Positions 16,388 through 25,357 of a stretch of DNA of 64,000 nt are shown here, one piece after another. The translations under genes were made by a program, and so were the position numbers. The stretch's first letter is position 1. The number at the start of each line of letters is the position of its first letter. Location: contig CASEVE010000008.1 in the NCBI GenBank assembly GCA_949291295.1, forward strand, positions 1-64,000. The letters run 5' to 3'. This DNA is from an uncultured Olsenella sp. (GTDB lineage: Bacteria; Actinomycetota; Coriobacteriia; Coriobacteriales; Atopobiaceae). Under the pieces are notes generated by a model. That model was not told the origin of the DNA. It searched no databases and saw only the letters and a list, made by a program, of their open reading frames with translations.

Positions 16388-16885
16388 CTAGTTCTCGCTT
16401 GCCTCGCCCATGCGCTCTTGGAAGAGCAGGACAACGTCTTCCGGAGTGCAGCCGAGTGCCACGGCGAGCTCTGAGCACGAGCGCTCGTGCGCCTCCTTGA
16501 GGATGCGCTCGTAAGCCACTGGCGGCTTCTTGTTGCGCGACGAGAGGTCCGCTATGCGGGCGCGGAAGGTCTTGACGATGCGGACGGAGTCGCGACACGA
16601 GCCCTGGCGCATCTCGTTTTTGAAGTGCTCCTCCTCGAGGGAGTTGTTGCGAGCCGTAAACTCCTCGATCTGGATGGCGGGGTACTCGTCGATGATGCGC
16701 TGCGCCTCGTCGCGCGTGAGCACCGGACGCAGGCGTGCCTCGTTGGCAACGGGAAAGCTGATGTGAACCGGATGGCGCTTGCCCACGGGGAGCAGCTGAT
16801 AGACGGCATGGGCCCCATCGGTCACATCCTCCACGCGACATACACCCTGTCCCGGATGAACCAGATACTCCCCAATGGCATACAT
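16388..16885 (-). CDS. CarD/CdnL-family transcriptional regulator
   Basis: 165 residues. The N-terminal CarD RNA-polymerase-interacting (Tudor-like) domain is seen in IGEYLVHPGQGVCRVEDV, and the helical C-terminal DNA-binding half includes RILKEAHERSCSELAVALG. CarD proteins bind the polymerase beta subunit and stabilise open complexes at promoters such as those of rRNA genes. Start ATG at 16885 with AAAGGAG. An extended -10 (TGATATACT) lies just upstream, so it has its own promoter. Confidence 0.85.
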   Translation of the reverse strand: MYAIGEYLVHPGQGVCRVEDVTDGAHAVYQLLPVGKRHPVHISFPVANEARLRPVLTRDEAQRIIDEYPAIQIEEFTARNNSLEEEHFKNEMRQGSCRDSVRIVKTFRARIADLSSRNKKPPVAYERILKEAHERSCSELAVALGCTPEDVVLLFQERMGEASEN

Positions 16886-16909
16886 AAGCCGCTCCTTTCA
16901 CGTTTTCCC

Positions 16910-16915
16910 AGTATA
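16910..16915 (-). promoter_or_regulatory. extended -10 promoter element of the CarD gene
   Basis: On the minus strand TGATATACT provides an extended -10 (TG one base before TATACT), 25 bases upstream of the ATG, with an A/T-rich stretch behind it. The -35 is weak, as is typical of extended -10 promoters. Confidence 0.5.
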
Positions 16916-17009
16916 TCACGCAAAAAGAGAAAATCACGCCGTTTACGGATAGCCTATTGAAAGCTTACACAGGGCCTCGTATCTTTATGATTTTTTATGT
17001 TTGTGAACG

Positions 17010-17054
17010 CAGTGCGGCGAGGCAACGGATTTCACGCGTTGCCCCGCCGCACTG
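17010..17054 (-). terminator. hairpin downstream of the cyclophilin gene
   Basis: CAGTGCGGCG and GGCAAC on the left pair with GTTGCC and CGCCGCACTG on the right, one base bulged. It starts 39 bases after the stop codon of the cyclophilin gene. The T-run is poor, so termination strength is uncertain. Confidence 0.6.
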
Positions 17055-17092
17055 GCTCAAGACGCACAATGAGGACGCGAGAAGGACGTCGC

Positions 17093-17788
17093 TTAGTCAA
17101 CCAGCGTGATGCTCGTGATGACAGGCTGATCCTCGGTGTTGACGTAGCCGCTCTGCTCGTCCGCCACGGGGACCTTCTCGCAGATGGCATCGACGACCTC
17201 CATGCCCGAGGTCACAGAGCCAAAGGCAGCGTACTCACCGTCGAGATACGACGCGGTCTCCTGCATGATGAAGAACTGGGAGCTTGCGGAGTCGGGGTCG
17301 CTGGCGCGCGCCATCGAGATGGTCCCGCGCACGTGCGGAATGGAGTTCTCCACACCGTTTGACGAGAACTCGCCCTTGATGGTGTTCTCGGAGCCGCCCG
17401 TTCCGTTACCCGCGGGGTCGCCACCCTGGATCATGAAGCCGGGGACCACGCGATGGAAGGTGAGGCCGTCGTAGAAGCCGTCCTCCACAAGATGGCAGAA
17501 GTTGGAGACGGTGATGGGCGCCACGTTGGCGTTAAGCGCAACCTCGATGGTGCCATAGCCCTCGACCTCGATAACCGCATGATGCGTACCGGTGGCGTAG
17601 GGATCGTCCGGATCAACCTCGGAGACGGCATCGGAGGCGGTGTCATCGGCCGCAGGAGTCTCCTGGGACTGCTGCTGGGTCTCCTCCCCCTCCGTGGAGC
17701 AACCGGCAATGACGCCTACAACGCAGACAGCCAGGAGCACGGCGAGCGTGCCAAGAACGGCTGAGCGAATCAGGTTCCTACGCTTCAT
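17093..17788 (-). CDS. cyclophilin-type peptidyl-prolyl isomerase lipoprotein
   Basis: Catalyses cis-trans isomerisation of Xaa-Pro bonds in exported proteins. A lipoprotein signal peptide (KRRNLIRSAVLGTLAVLLA) leads to the lipobox VIAGC, with Cys30 the predicted lipidation site. A Gln/acid-rich linker (to about residue 65) precedes the cyclophilin domain, with FHRVVPGFMIQGGDP and the Ser/Gln region SASSQFFI; the catalytic Arg is in FHRVV. The active-site Trp is absent, as is common in bacterial cyclophilins. 231 residues. It lies 18 bases downstream of the brnQ stop codon and may be cotranscribed. Confidence 0.93.
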   Translation of the reverse strand: MKRRNLIRSAVLGTLAVLLAVCVVGVIAGCSTEGEETQQQSQETPAADDTASDAVSEVDPDDPYATGTHHAVIEVEGYGTIEVALNANVAPITVSNFCHLVEDGFYDGLTFHRVVPGFMIQGGDPAGNGTGGSENTIKGEFSSNGVENSIPHVRGTISMARASDPDSASSQFFIMQETASYLDGEYAAFGSVTSGMEVVDAICEKVPVADEQSGYVNTEDQPVITSITLVD

Positions 17789-17805
17789 GAGAGTTTCCCT
17801 TCTAA

Positions 17806-19182
17806 TCAGGCAACCGATCTTCCATCACGAGTATGGAGCAACGACGAGACAAGGGCGACCACCAAGGCGACAAGGGCAGTCGGCACAACCCAGCCCAAGC
17901 CCAAATCGGCAAGGGGAAGGCCGTCGAGAGGCAGGGTAAGCCCCGGGGCAAACGCATCCCGAAGCCCCGTTGCGGCACTCACCACAACCGCCGTGCCAAC
18001 GGTCCACGACCAGATGGCGGGGACGCGGTCACATACGCGGCGAAGCATCCCCATGACCACAAGCACAATGGCAGGCGGGTAGAGTATGCCCAGGAGCGTG
18101 GCCGAGAAGGACAGGATGGCGTCCAATCCCAAGTTTGAGAGGGCGCAGGAGAAAACGGCAAAGGCTATGGCGCAGGAGCGGTAGGACAGGCGGGGCAGCT
18201 CCTCGGAAAAGTACGTGCCGCAGCAGCTGATGAGACCCACGCACACGTTGAGGCACGCAAGGAGAAAGATCGCCGCAACCACCACGGTTCCGGCCACACC
18301 AAAGTGAAGCGACGCGGACGCCGTAATGACGGCGGCTCCGTTGGAGACGCCGGCAAGCTGGTCGCACAGCTCAAAGCCCACGGCGCAAAGCCCGCCGTAG
18401 ATAGCCACCATGAGCGCTCCGGCAATGGCCCCCGCACGGCACACCTCCCGCATCACGCCCCCGGAGTCCACAACCCCCAGAGAGCGGACGTTTTGAGAGA
18501 TGACGATGCCAAACGTAAGGGACGCGAGAAGGTCCATGGTCTGATACCCCGTCAGGAACCCCTGAACCGCTGCGTTGTGGTCGTACGGAGCGACAGGCGC
18601 AGCCGACGGGAGAGAGGGCAGGCAAAGAAGCGACGCCACAGAAGCCCCCACCACCGCAACGATGAGCAGTATGAGGGCGGGTCCGGTGAGCCTGCCGAGA
18701 AGCTTTGTGAGGCACCCGGGCCGCATAGCAAGCGCGTATGCAACCACAAAGAACGCAACGGAGAAGACAAGACGCGCCACCTCGGGAGCAACCATGTCCC
18801 CCAGAAGCGGCGAGAGCATCTCAAACGCCGTGGAGGCGGTGCGCGGAATGGCAAGACAGGGTCCGATGGCCAAATAGACCAAGGCGACAAAGACGCGGGA
18901 GAACATGGGGTGAACGCGAGCGGCAAGGTCACGAAGCGTTCCGGCGAGAGCCACCGCAACTATTCCCAGAACTGGCAGCCCAACGCCTGCAATGAAGAAG
19001 CCCACGATGGCAGAAAGGCTGTCCCTCCCCGCCTGAACGCCCAGAAGCGGGGGCAGAATCAGGTTTCCCGCCCCAAAGAACATCGAGAACAGCGTGATGC
19101 CCACAAAGAGCGTCTCTCGAGGCGCCAGCGACCGAGCCACGCCCTCATTGGCGGGCGCCGCGCCAACCCTATCGATACCCAA
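17806..19182 (-). CDS. brnQ: branched-chain amino acid carrier, BrnQ/LIVCS family
   Basis: Sodium-coupled uptake of Leu, Ile and Val. The N-terminal signature FSMFFGAGNLILPPLLG and about 12 hydrophobic helices identify the family. I take TTG at 19182, 12 bases after the upstream stop codon and behind a GGGGG run; 458 residues. The longer frame to 19221 would overlap the upstream gene, and a GTG closer to the first helix (VARSLAPRETLF) is a second option. The tail is short and basic. Confidence 0.88.
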   Translation of the reverse strand: MGIDRVGAAPANEGVARSLAPRETLFVGITLFSMFFGAGNLILPPLLGVQAGRDSLSAIVGFFIAGVGLPVLGIVAVALAGTLRDLAARVHPMFSRVFVALVYLAIGPCLAIPRTASTAFEMLSPLLGDMVAPEVARLVFSVAFFVVAYALAMRPGCLTKLLGRLTGPALILLIVAVVGASVASLLCLPSLPSAAPVAPYDHNAAVQGFLTGYQTMDLLASLTFGIVISQNVRSLGVVDSGGVMREVCRAGAIAGALMVAIYGGLCAVGFELCDQLAGVSNGAAVITASASLHFGVAGTVVVAAIFLLACLNVCVGLISCCGTYFSEELPRLSYRSCAIAFAVFSCALSNLGLDAILSFSATLLGILYPPAIVLVVMGMLRRVCDRVPAIWSWTVGTAVVVSAATGLRDAFAPGLTLPLDGLPLADLGLGWVVPTALVALVVALVSSLLHTRDGRSVA

Positions 19183-19193
19183 GCGAGCGCCCC

Positions 19194-21164
19194 CTATCCG
19201 GAGCAGCAGGTCGTGACCCACTGAATCAGATTGGTGGTTGCGGAGCCCGTGCGCTCGGCGAGCACGTGGCCCTGGCCCCAGACCGGCGTATGGGAGACGT
19301 CCGCCACGCCATCGTACTTGCGGAGCGCAAACACGATGTTGGATGCAGTTGCCAGCGAGGTGCTCGAGTCAAAGAGGCCCTCGTTGACTCGCCAGTGCGG
19401 AGCAACGCTCGCCTGGCCGTACCCCTCGTAGTGCCCGCTCAGCCAGTAGAGCGGGTTCATCATGGCAACGCGGGTCGCCATGTCGGTCTCGAGCGCATCG
19501 ACCTTCTCGAGGTCGGTCTCCCAGGCAGTCTCGTACTCGGGGTCCCAGTCGTCAAACTTGGCGTAGGTGTCCACGTTCTTCTCGACAATCTCTGCTGCCA
19601 GGGCGTCGAAGTGGAGCGTCGACTCCTCGCCGATGCCAAAGAGCTGGTTGCTCTTGGAGCTTCGGTCCGGAAGGTCAAAGGCCGAGGCAGCAAGCGTGGC
19701 GGGCCTCAGGTGCAGGACAAAGTCGCGCAGGCTGGATACGGTAACGCTCGTGGTGCCATGGCTGTAGTTGATCCACCAGGTGTCTGAGTTGAGGTCGGCG
19801 AAGTAGCTCTGGGGAGAGTCGTAGATGGTGGACTGGACCTGGGCAACGCCGACGAGCGGGGCAGGTGCCATGGGGGCAGAGGTCGCCTCGTCATCGGTGT
19901 TTATGATCTCGGTCTTGGCGTCATCGGGGGTCTTCCCTGCCTCGCCCTCGCCCGTCCCGTCGGCCTGAACTCCGGCAGAGGAGGACTTAGCGGAGGTTGC
20001 GTCCGCGGCGCGAGCCGTCACGAGGTTCGGGTCACCCGGGAAGGTGGGCTCGTCAAGGTGCTGGGGCGTGTAGGTGTACGGGAAGGTCGTGTTCTGAACG
20101 AAGTACGTTGCCGCCTCGTCGAGGATGCCCGTGAGCGCCGTAGCATAGGAACCCATCGAGTAGACGCCAGTCTCGGTCTCCTCGAGCGTGAGCTGCACGT
20201 CATCGTTGTCGCGCAGGTCCATCTCGTTGACCCATGCCCCGTAGGCGCTCGCAAGCTCGCGCGAGAGCTGCCTTGTCCAGGTGCCCTTCGCGCGCGTGGC
20301 TTCATCGGAGTACTGGCCCTGGCACCACTCGTAGGCGGCACCGGCCGTGTCAAACGAGGTGATCGGGCACCACGAGGCGCTTCCCGCAATGGCGTCCGAG
20401 ATGGACTCTCCCTTCGCGTCGTGGGTCACGGCGCCGATGGAGCTGAGATAGGGCTCAAAGAGCGTCGCATCTCCCGAGGCGCCAAGAACCGCGCTCACGC
20501 CGCCGCCCGCACCAAAGCCAAAGACAAAGACGCGCTCGGCGTTGCAGGGCAGGGATTCGGCGTTATAGCGCAGGTAGCGAATGGCGGCCTTGAGGTCCAC
20601 GACGGGCCACGGCGATCCGCCGGGAAAGAGCTCGCCTGTCCCCGACGAGGTGTCGTAACCGGCAGACCTACCACGAAAGCCCGGATAGACGTAGATGCAC
20701 CCCGCCTCAAGATAGGGCGCGAGCCCGTCGTAGCCGTACGCGGTGGGGCTCGACTGCGCAGCGAGCGTGCCGGTGTTGATCGGCATGAGGATGGGCGCGG
20801 TGGACGGGGTAAAGTTGCCCACGACGGCCTTCTTGTTGACCGTACAGGAATACGTGGAGCCGTTCTTCTCGGCGGTGAAGTAGGCGCCGGGAACAAAGAT
20901 GGCGAGAGACTCGTAGGTTGTCGTGGCGGGAGACTTGCAGTACGTCAGTCCCAGCTGGTAGTAGACGTCATTCTCCTCGTCATAGCGCCACGCGCCCGTG
21001 TCGAGGGCGAGCGACTCAAACTCAGAGAGGTCAACCGAGGGGTCCGGGGTGACGGGGTCGTCTGACGGAGCGGGGTCCGCAGGTCTGGATGGCGTGCAGC
21101 CCGCAATGCCAACCGCCGCTCCCATGGATGCCAGAGCAAGAAACTCTCTTCTTGTGCAGCCCAT
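19194..21164 (-). CDS. Tat-exported tannase-like (subtype B) lipoprotein lacking the nucleophile Ser
   Basis: 656 residues. MGCTRREFLALASMGAAVG is a twin-arginine signal ending in the lipobox GIAGC (Cys23), so the protein is folded before export and anchored outside. The rest resembles subtype B tannases/feruloyl-type esterases: the nucleophile region is VFGFGAGGGVSA, where the family has G-x-S-x-G; Gly218 (GGT codon) stands in the Ser position. The Asp (GVADV, Asp622) and His (WGQGHVLAERTG, His633) of the triad are retained. A low-complexity Ala/Ser/Thr insert (about 375-435) interrupts the lid region. Probably a non-hydrolytic binding protein unless another Ser serves. Start ATG follows GGAGGGAC. 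Confidence 0.75.
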   Translation of the reverse strand: MGCTRREFLALASMGAAVGIAGCTPSRPADPAPSDDPVTPDPSVDLSEFESLALDTGAWRYDEENDVYYQLGLTYCKSPATTTYESLAIFVPGAYFTAEKNGSTYSCTVNKKAVVGNFTPSTAPILMPINTGTLAAQSSPTAYGYDGLAPYLEAGCIYVYPGFRGRSAGYDTSSGTGELFPGGSPWPVVDLKAAIRYLRYNAESLPCNAERVFVFGFGAGGGVSAVLGASGDATLFEPYLSSIGAVTHDAKGESISDAIAGSASWCPITSFDTAGAAYEWCQGQYSDEATRAKGTWTRQLSRELASAYGAWVNEMDLRDNDDVQLTLEETETGVYSMGSYATALTGILDEAATYFVQNTTFPYTYTPQHLDEPTFPGDPNLVTARAADATSAKSSSAGVQADGTGEGEAGKTPDDAKTEIINTDDEATSAPMAPAPLVGVAQVQSTIYDSPQSYFADLNSDTWWINYSHGTTSVTVSSLRDFVLHLRPATLAASAFDLPDRSSKSNQLFGIGEESTLHFDALAAEIVEKNVDTYAKFDDWDPEYETAWETDLEKVDALETDMATRVAMMNPLYWLSGHYEGYGQASVAPHWRVNEGLFDSSTSLATASNIVFALRKYDGVADVSHTPVWGQGHVLAERTGSATTNLIQWVTTCCSG

Positions 21165-21282
21165 TGTCCCTCCTTGTGCACGAGCGCTCAGCCGCGGGTA
21201 TTATTGTACGCATCAGAGCGGCCCGCGCGCCTGCGCGGGGTCAGCGACCATCATTTGCCAACAGCGAGACGCGGGAGGAAAC

Positions 21283-21621
21283 ATGTTCGGTTTTAGGCAG
21301 AGGGAACAGGAGCCCGAGCCCACGTCCTCGCTTCCCAGCGACACCAAGCGTCTTCACCTGCGGTTTGTGGGAGAGGTGCAGGGAGTTGGCTTTCGCTGGA
21401 CAGCAACGCTTGTGGCAAAGAACCTGAATCTCACTGGATGGGTGAGAAACGAGTACGACGGTTCGGTCACGGCAGAGATCCAGGGCAGCGAGGCACATGT
21501 TGGCGCGTTCTTCCCACAGATGCTCGAGCAGTACCGGCACCGCCCCATCCGCTACGTTGTGGACGAGCGCAAAGAGATCGAGCCCATTGAGGACGAGAAG
21601 CGCTTTGAGGTGCGCTACTAG
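21283..21621 (+). CDS. acyP: acylphosphatase
   Basis: Hydrolyses acyl phosphates such as carbamoyl or acetyl phosphate. The ATG at 21283 follows GGAGGAAA; 112 residues with an N-terminal extension of about 20. The catalytic Arg is in VQGVGFRW and the catalytic Asn in GWVRNEYDGSV. It is divergent from the tannase-like gene, and the tRNA-Phe gene follows on the other strand. Confidence 0.93.
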   Translation: MFGFRQREQEPEPTSSLPSDTKRLHLRFVGEVQGVGFRWTATLVAKNLNLTGWVRNEYDGSVTAEIQGSEAHVGAFFPQMLEQYRHRPIRYVVDERKEIEPIEDEKRFEVRY

Positions 21622-21712
21622 CCGCCTCCGTCCGGTGAGGCGGACGCGCCAAGAAGCCACATATAGCAAAGCAGGCCGGAGACACATGGCCTCCGACCTG
21701 CGAAAGTTCTGG

Positions 21713-21785
21713 TGGCGGGGAAGGGAGTCGAACCCCTGACACGGGGATTTTCAGTCCCCTGCTCTACCAACTGAGCTACCCAGCC
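21713..21785 (-). tRNA. tRNA-Phe (anticodon GAA)
   Basis: 73 bases folding as a cloverleaf: D arm GCTC-AGTTGGTA-GAGC, anticodon arm GGGGA-CTGAAAA-TCCCC (anticodon GAA), T arm with TTCGACT loop. The acceptor stem has one U4-C69 mismatch. The 3' CCA is not encoded in full (ACC follows). The terminal tail of the Tad operon lies upstream on the same strand. Confidence 0.95.
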
Positions 21786-21913
21786 ATTTGGTGCGGGAAT
21801 TACTATACCAAACTCGCTGTTCTTGTCAAAGCCTTTTTTCTCTGATGCGAGAAGAACTTCTTGGCCCCGCAGCGCAAGCTCCCCGAAAGCTCAGCACGAA
21901 CCTCCCGCGCCCC

Positions 21914-22438
21914 CTAATCCAGAGGCGGCTCAAACGAAACGGGGCCGGTCATGGTGAGCCTACAGCCGCAGATGTCTATGGTATCCCCGTACGAGACGAC
22001 CACACGGTCTCGTATGTCCCTCCCTCGATAGCGTGCGGGATTGTTGGACCCCAGGTCACAGACCTCCATACCGTCGGGCGTCGGAACAACGCGCAGGTGC
22101 CTCTCGGAAACGGCGGGAGAGTGCAGGACCACGTTGTTCTCCACCCCTCTTCCGATGGTAGCCCCGCCGCTGGAAACCGCCGTCCAAACATCGACGACGG
22201 GGGTCCGCACCAGCACGCCCACCTCCGTGACGACGCGCCTTTCCGGCGGCGAGGCGCCAGCACCGACGTCTTTGCCCCCTATCGTTGGCACGTCCTGGGC
22301 CCGAATCTCCCGCTGCCTCTCTCGTGAGAAGTCATACAGACACTCGTAGCACACGCACATGTCCGCATAGAGCTCCGCGCCACACCGCGGGCACGACTTT
22401 GTCTCAAAGCCCATAAGCAACCCCTCGCTTTCTTCCAT
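21914..22438 (-). CDS. zinc-ribbon FHA-domain protein at the end of the Tad operon
   Basis: 174 residues. An N-terminal zinc ribbon (CPRCG at residues 16-20, CYEC at 31-34) precedes a forkhead-associated domain (about 80-165) with GRGVENNVVL, SERHL and DLGSNNP. FHA domains bind phosphothreonine, so the protein should read a Ser/Thr kinase signal. A GGGAAGGA site precedes the ATG. It follows the pilus genes with a 15-base gap, suggesting phospho-dependent control of pilus assembly (inference). No kinase is in the window. Confidence 0.88.
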   Translation of the reverse strand: MEESEGLLMGFETKSCPRCGAELYADMCVCYECLYDFSRERQREIRAQDVPTIGGKDVGAGASPPERRVVTEVGVLVRTPVVDVWTAVSSGGATIGRGVENNVVLHSPAVSERHLRVVPTPDGMEVCDLGSNNPARYRGRDIRDRVVVSYGDTIDICGCRLTMTGPVSFEPPLD

Positions 22439-22453
22439 GGTCCTTCCCTCTTG

Positions 22454-22813
22454 CTAGGTACCCGCACTGCTCGCACAGATGGCAACCACCCACAGATGCT
22501 CCCCCTCCTCCAGCCAGGAGCCCTCCTGGGCCGGACGCTCCACCACGCAGCACGCGTCTCGGTTTGAGGCAAAGACGCCTGGCGCAAGGGCACGTCTCAC
22601 CTCAATGACCTCACCCAGCTCCCCGACAAAGGCAACGTCGATCGGGTAGCCCATGCCAAAGGTGTGAATCGACCGACAACGCGTGAGCATGACGGGCGAG
22701 GCGTTGGGCGACGTTGCGAGCAGCCCCCTCATCCGCTCAAACCATGTGTTGAGAATCAGTAGCTCGTGAACCTCATCGGGACGCTCATCCGAGGAGAGCC
22801 TTGCCGTCACCAC
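22454..22813 (-). CDS. DUF192 protein in the Tad operon
   Basis: The DUF192 signature is seen in NTWFERMRGLL, then RCRSIHTFGMGYPIDVAF and the tail RDACCVVERP. The family is a small beta-barrel of unknown function. I choose GTG at 22813, one base past the TGA of the TadE gene, giving 119 residues; no clear ribosome site is present, so translation is probably coupled. Longer starts (to 22894) would overlap the upstream gene by 80 bases. It lacks the signal peptide often found in this family. Confidence 0.75.
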   Translation of the reverse strand: MVTARLSSDERPDEVHELLILNTWFERMRGLLATSPNASPVMLTRCRSIHTFGMGYPIDVAFVGELGEVIEVRRALAPGVFASNRDACCVVERPAQEGSWLEEGEHLWVVAICASSAGT

Positions 22814-22814
22814 C

Positions 22815-23297
22815 TCAGACCACCACCCCGGAGCGATAGCGGTCGACCACCAGCTCGCACTCATGCGTAAGCGAGAAGGGCGCTCCATAGGCAACCCCCG
22901 GCATCCGGACCACCATCGGCCACGGATGGTAGACGAGGGTGCAGACGTAGCGCGTCAGCAACGCCGAGACCGCAAACGAGCCGCCCTCGCCGCCCTCGCC
23001 CACCCGCTCGGCGCGCACCGAGACCTCACAGGAACCGTAGTCAGAAAGTGCCGCCTCAAGGGCGGAGCTCACCTCGACAACCGCCGAGTCTTCGCTCTGC
23101 TCGCCGCTCGGAGATACCCCATGGGCAATCACACAGTCAAGTGCGGCCTGATCAAATGCGGCGCACGCCTCGATGAAGCCCATCAGGTTCAAGACTACGA
23201 GCGCAACCACAATGACGACGGGCGTCACCACCGCAAGCTCAACGGTCATTTGGGCCTCCCTTCCGGTGGGAACCCACGGAAAGAGCTGCCCGCTCAT
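22815..23297 (-). CDS. TadE-like pseudopilin
   Basis: 160 residues with a short polar leader, then the class III prepilin-type segment MTVELAVVTPVVIVVALVVLN with Glu five residues in, followed by a soluble domain containing Cys pairs. TadE-like minor pilins prime or cap Flp pili. The ATG overlaps the TGA of the upstream TadG-like gene (ATGA). Confidence 0.85.
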   Translation of the reverse strand: MSGQLFPWVPTGREAQMTVELAVVTPVVIVVALVVLNLMGFIEACAAFDQAALDCVIAHGVSPSGEQSEDSAVVEVSSALEAALSDYGSCEVSVRAERVGEGGEGGSFAVSALLTRYVCTLVYHPWPMVVRMPGVAYGAPFSLTHECELVVDRYRSGVVV

Positions 23298-25357
23298 GCC
23301 GCATCACCCAGCCCAGAGAGGTCAATGGTCAGAGGGATCGTCAGGCTCGTCCCCGGAACCGTGAACTCCGCCACCGTAAATGACCCGCTGCCCGTGGCAT
23401 CCACGAGCCTCATTCCCAGAGCCTGTGCAAAGTCTTGCGCCGAAGAGGCATCCGGGAGCGCGGAAACAAGCTCCTTTACCGTAGTTGCCTGCTCGATACC
23501 CGCTTGGCCAAACACGTCCTGGGAGTTGACGAGCGCGGGCTTTCTCAGGCGCATGTCAACCGGCTCGAGTCCCGTATCGTGAAGCACCTCCTTGAGCTGG
23601 CCCTTAAGCCAGGAACCCACGGAGCCCCCAAGGACTCCGTCCACCTTGTCGAGAAACGCGCCACCCGTATCCGCAACGCTTCCGTACGCCGATCCATAGC
23701 CCACAAGAAGAGACCCCCAGAGGTCCATCACCCCGTCAGCGGCGCCCGCCAGCAGAGATCCACTTGAGGACAGCCCGTCAAAGAAGCGTGCGAGCACGTT
23801 GTTTTCCTCGGTCTGATTGTCGGGGGCGAGCGCGGCAGCAGAAACCGCGGCACCTGCCGGAAGCTCGGACGAGGAAAGAAACGCACGCGTCAGCTCGGTG
23901 GGAACCACCTCACCGTCCTCGCGTGTCACAACCGCGACGCATCCCCAAGCGCCGGGAGGGCAGAGCGTGGGGCGCGTTGTGGCAAGTTGGTCCAGCGCAG
24001 CAGAAAACGACTCCTCGCCCCGCTCCGCGAGAGACTGAACCTTCTGCTCGGCAACCGCAAGCTCAGCTCGGGCCCGCTCGTAGTCCTCACCCGCCTCCAC
24101 GATGAGGCTCCAGTAGTACTCAAATCCGTTATCGATCGAGGTCGAGGCAGCGGCAACGCGCCCGAGGTCATCAACGTCCATCTGACAAACCTCGCAGTGA
24201 AGGGCACCCCCTCCCTCCAGCTCCGAAAGCGACGCCGTGCCGGAGGGTGACCCCGCGGCCCCCGGGCAGTCCAGCGAGCAGTGCAGTGTGCGACCAGCCT
24301 CCTCGTTGGTGCACGGCCACACCTGATCGGTGTAGAGACGCGTGGCACGCGTCTCGTCGGCGTTTCTCGGCAACGAGGGAAGGTCTATGTGCACCGAATC
24401 ATCAACGCTCACCATATAGGAGCCGTGCAGCACCTCGTCGAGCGCATACTCGTAGAACGCCTGGCGGCACGCGGAGTCCGTCAGCTCCTCAACGCTTGGG
24501 CCCTCCGGCTGCTCCGCCAACAGACGGGCGGCATAGTAGGCTCGAGCACGCAGGAGCGGGGCACCAAAAGACCAGTTCGCAACAGACGAGTAGTGTGGGT
24601 TATCTGTTGCAGAAAGCCCAGCCAAAGTGGACGCGCGCTCCCTCAAGCAGTACGGGGAGGAGCCGCAGTCGGCCATCCATCCGCGCAGAAGCGCGTCATC
24701 TGACTCCCGTTTGAGCTCCTCCGCCTCAAGTGACGCATCGCGCATCTCCCCCGAGAGGGAGTCGAGGCCGGCGTCATCAACCTCGTTTGCGAGGGCTGAG
24801 AAGTTTGACTGAGACTCGGTGGGAAAGGGAAGCGCGCAACCCGTGTACGAAAGCCCCTCTTCCGAGTTTGCCGTCACGCACGATGATGAGTTTGCGACCA
24901 CGAGCAGCGGAAGCGTCTCCTCGAGCCTCTCGATGCCCCGTGAGGCGCTGCTCACGAAGTCCCTTCTCGCCTGCAAGACGCTGCTGCCGGTAGAGCAGAG
25001 CTCGGCGCCCACACTGCCAAGCCCAGGCACGCATGACGCCACTATCCCGGCGCCGTAGGAGAGAATCCCCGTCAGGCCAAGGCTCAGCGCGCACGCATCA
25101 ACCACCTGAACAACCGTTGAGAAGGCAGCGACGGCGTTTTCGCCCGCAAGGGCGGCGGCATCGGCAACGCGTTGCACCTCGGAGGAGCGAGCAGAGACCC
25201 ACCCAGCGGCGGCAGCCGAAAACACAAGCGTGAGGCTCAACAAGAGGGCGAGCGCGACGGCAACGCTCGTAAACCCGTCCTCGTTGTCCCTGAAAAGCGA
25301 CAGCGCGGGCGATTCAAAGGCAGCGCCCCTACCCCCACATGTCAAGCCAGTCCTCAT
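23294..25357 (-). CDS. TadG-like pilus assembly protein (large surface-exposed pseudopilin)
   Basis: 687 residues. After a charged leader, EDGFTSVAVALALLLSLTLVF is a hydrophobic prepilin-like helix followed by the SARSSEVQRVADAAALAG motif typical of the TadE/G-like family (PF13400 type). The long extracellular part is Cys-rich (for example CSLDCPG and CEVCQMDVDD) and acidic, with a coiled-coil-prone stretch near residues 410-450. It could be the adhesive or scaffolding component. The ATG at 25357 follows AGGAGGGA, overlapping the preceding gene by 29 bases. Confidence 0.8.
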   Translation of the reverse strand: MRTGLTCGGRGAAFESPALSLFRDNEDGFTSVAVALALLLSLTLVFSAAAAGWVSARSSEVQRVADAAALAGENAVAAFSTVVQVVDACALSLGLTGILSYGAGIVASCVPGLGSVGAELCSTGSSVLQARRDFVSSASRGIERLEETLPLLVVANSSSCVTANSEEGLSYTGCALPFPTESQSNFSALANEVDDAGLDSLSGEMRDASLEAEELKRESDDALLRGWMADCGSSPYCLRERASTLAGLSATDNPHYSSVANWSFGAPLLRARAYYAARLLAEQPEGPSVEELTDSACRQAFYEYALDEVLHGSYMVSVDDSVHIDLPSLPRNADETRATRLYTDQVWPCTNEEAGRTLHCSLDCPGAAGSPSGTASLSELEGGGALHCEVCQMDVDDLGRVAAASTSIDNGFEYYWSLIVEAGEDYERARAELAVAEQKVQSLAERGEESFSAALDQLATTRPTLCPPGAWGCVAVVTREDGEVVPTELTRAFLSSSELPAGAAVSAAALAPDNQTEENNVLARFFDGLSSSGSLLAGAADGVMDLWGSLLVGYGSAYGSVADTGGAFLDKVDGVLGGSVGSWLKGQLKEVLHDTGLEPVDMRLRKPALVNSQDVFGQAGIEQATTVKELVSALPDASSAQDFAQALGMRLVDATGSGSFTVAEFTVPGTSLTIPLTIDLSGLGDAA

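Noticed and set aside
21713..21785. Mobile element inserted at tRNA-Phe
   Set aside because: No integrase, no direct repeat of the tRNA end and normal genes on both sides.
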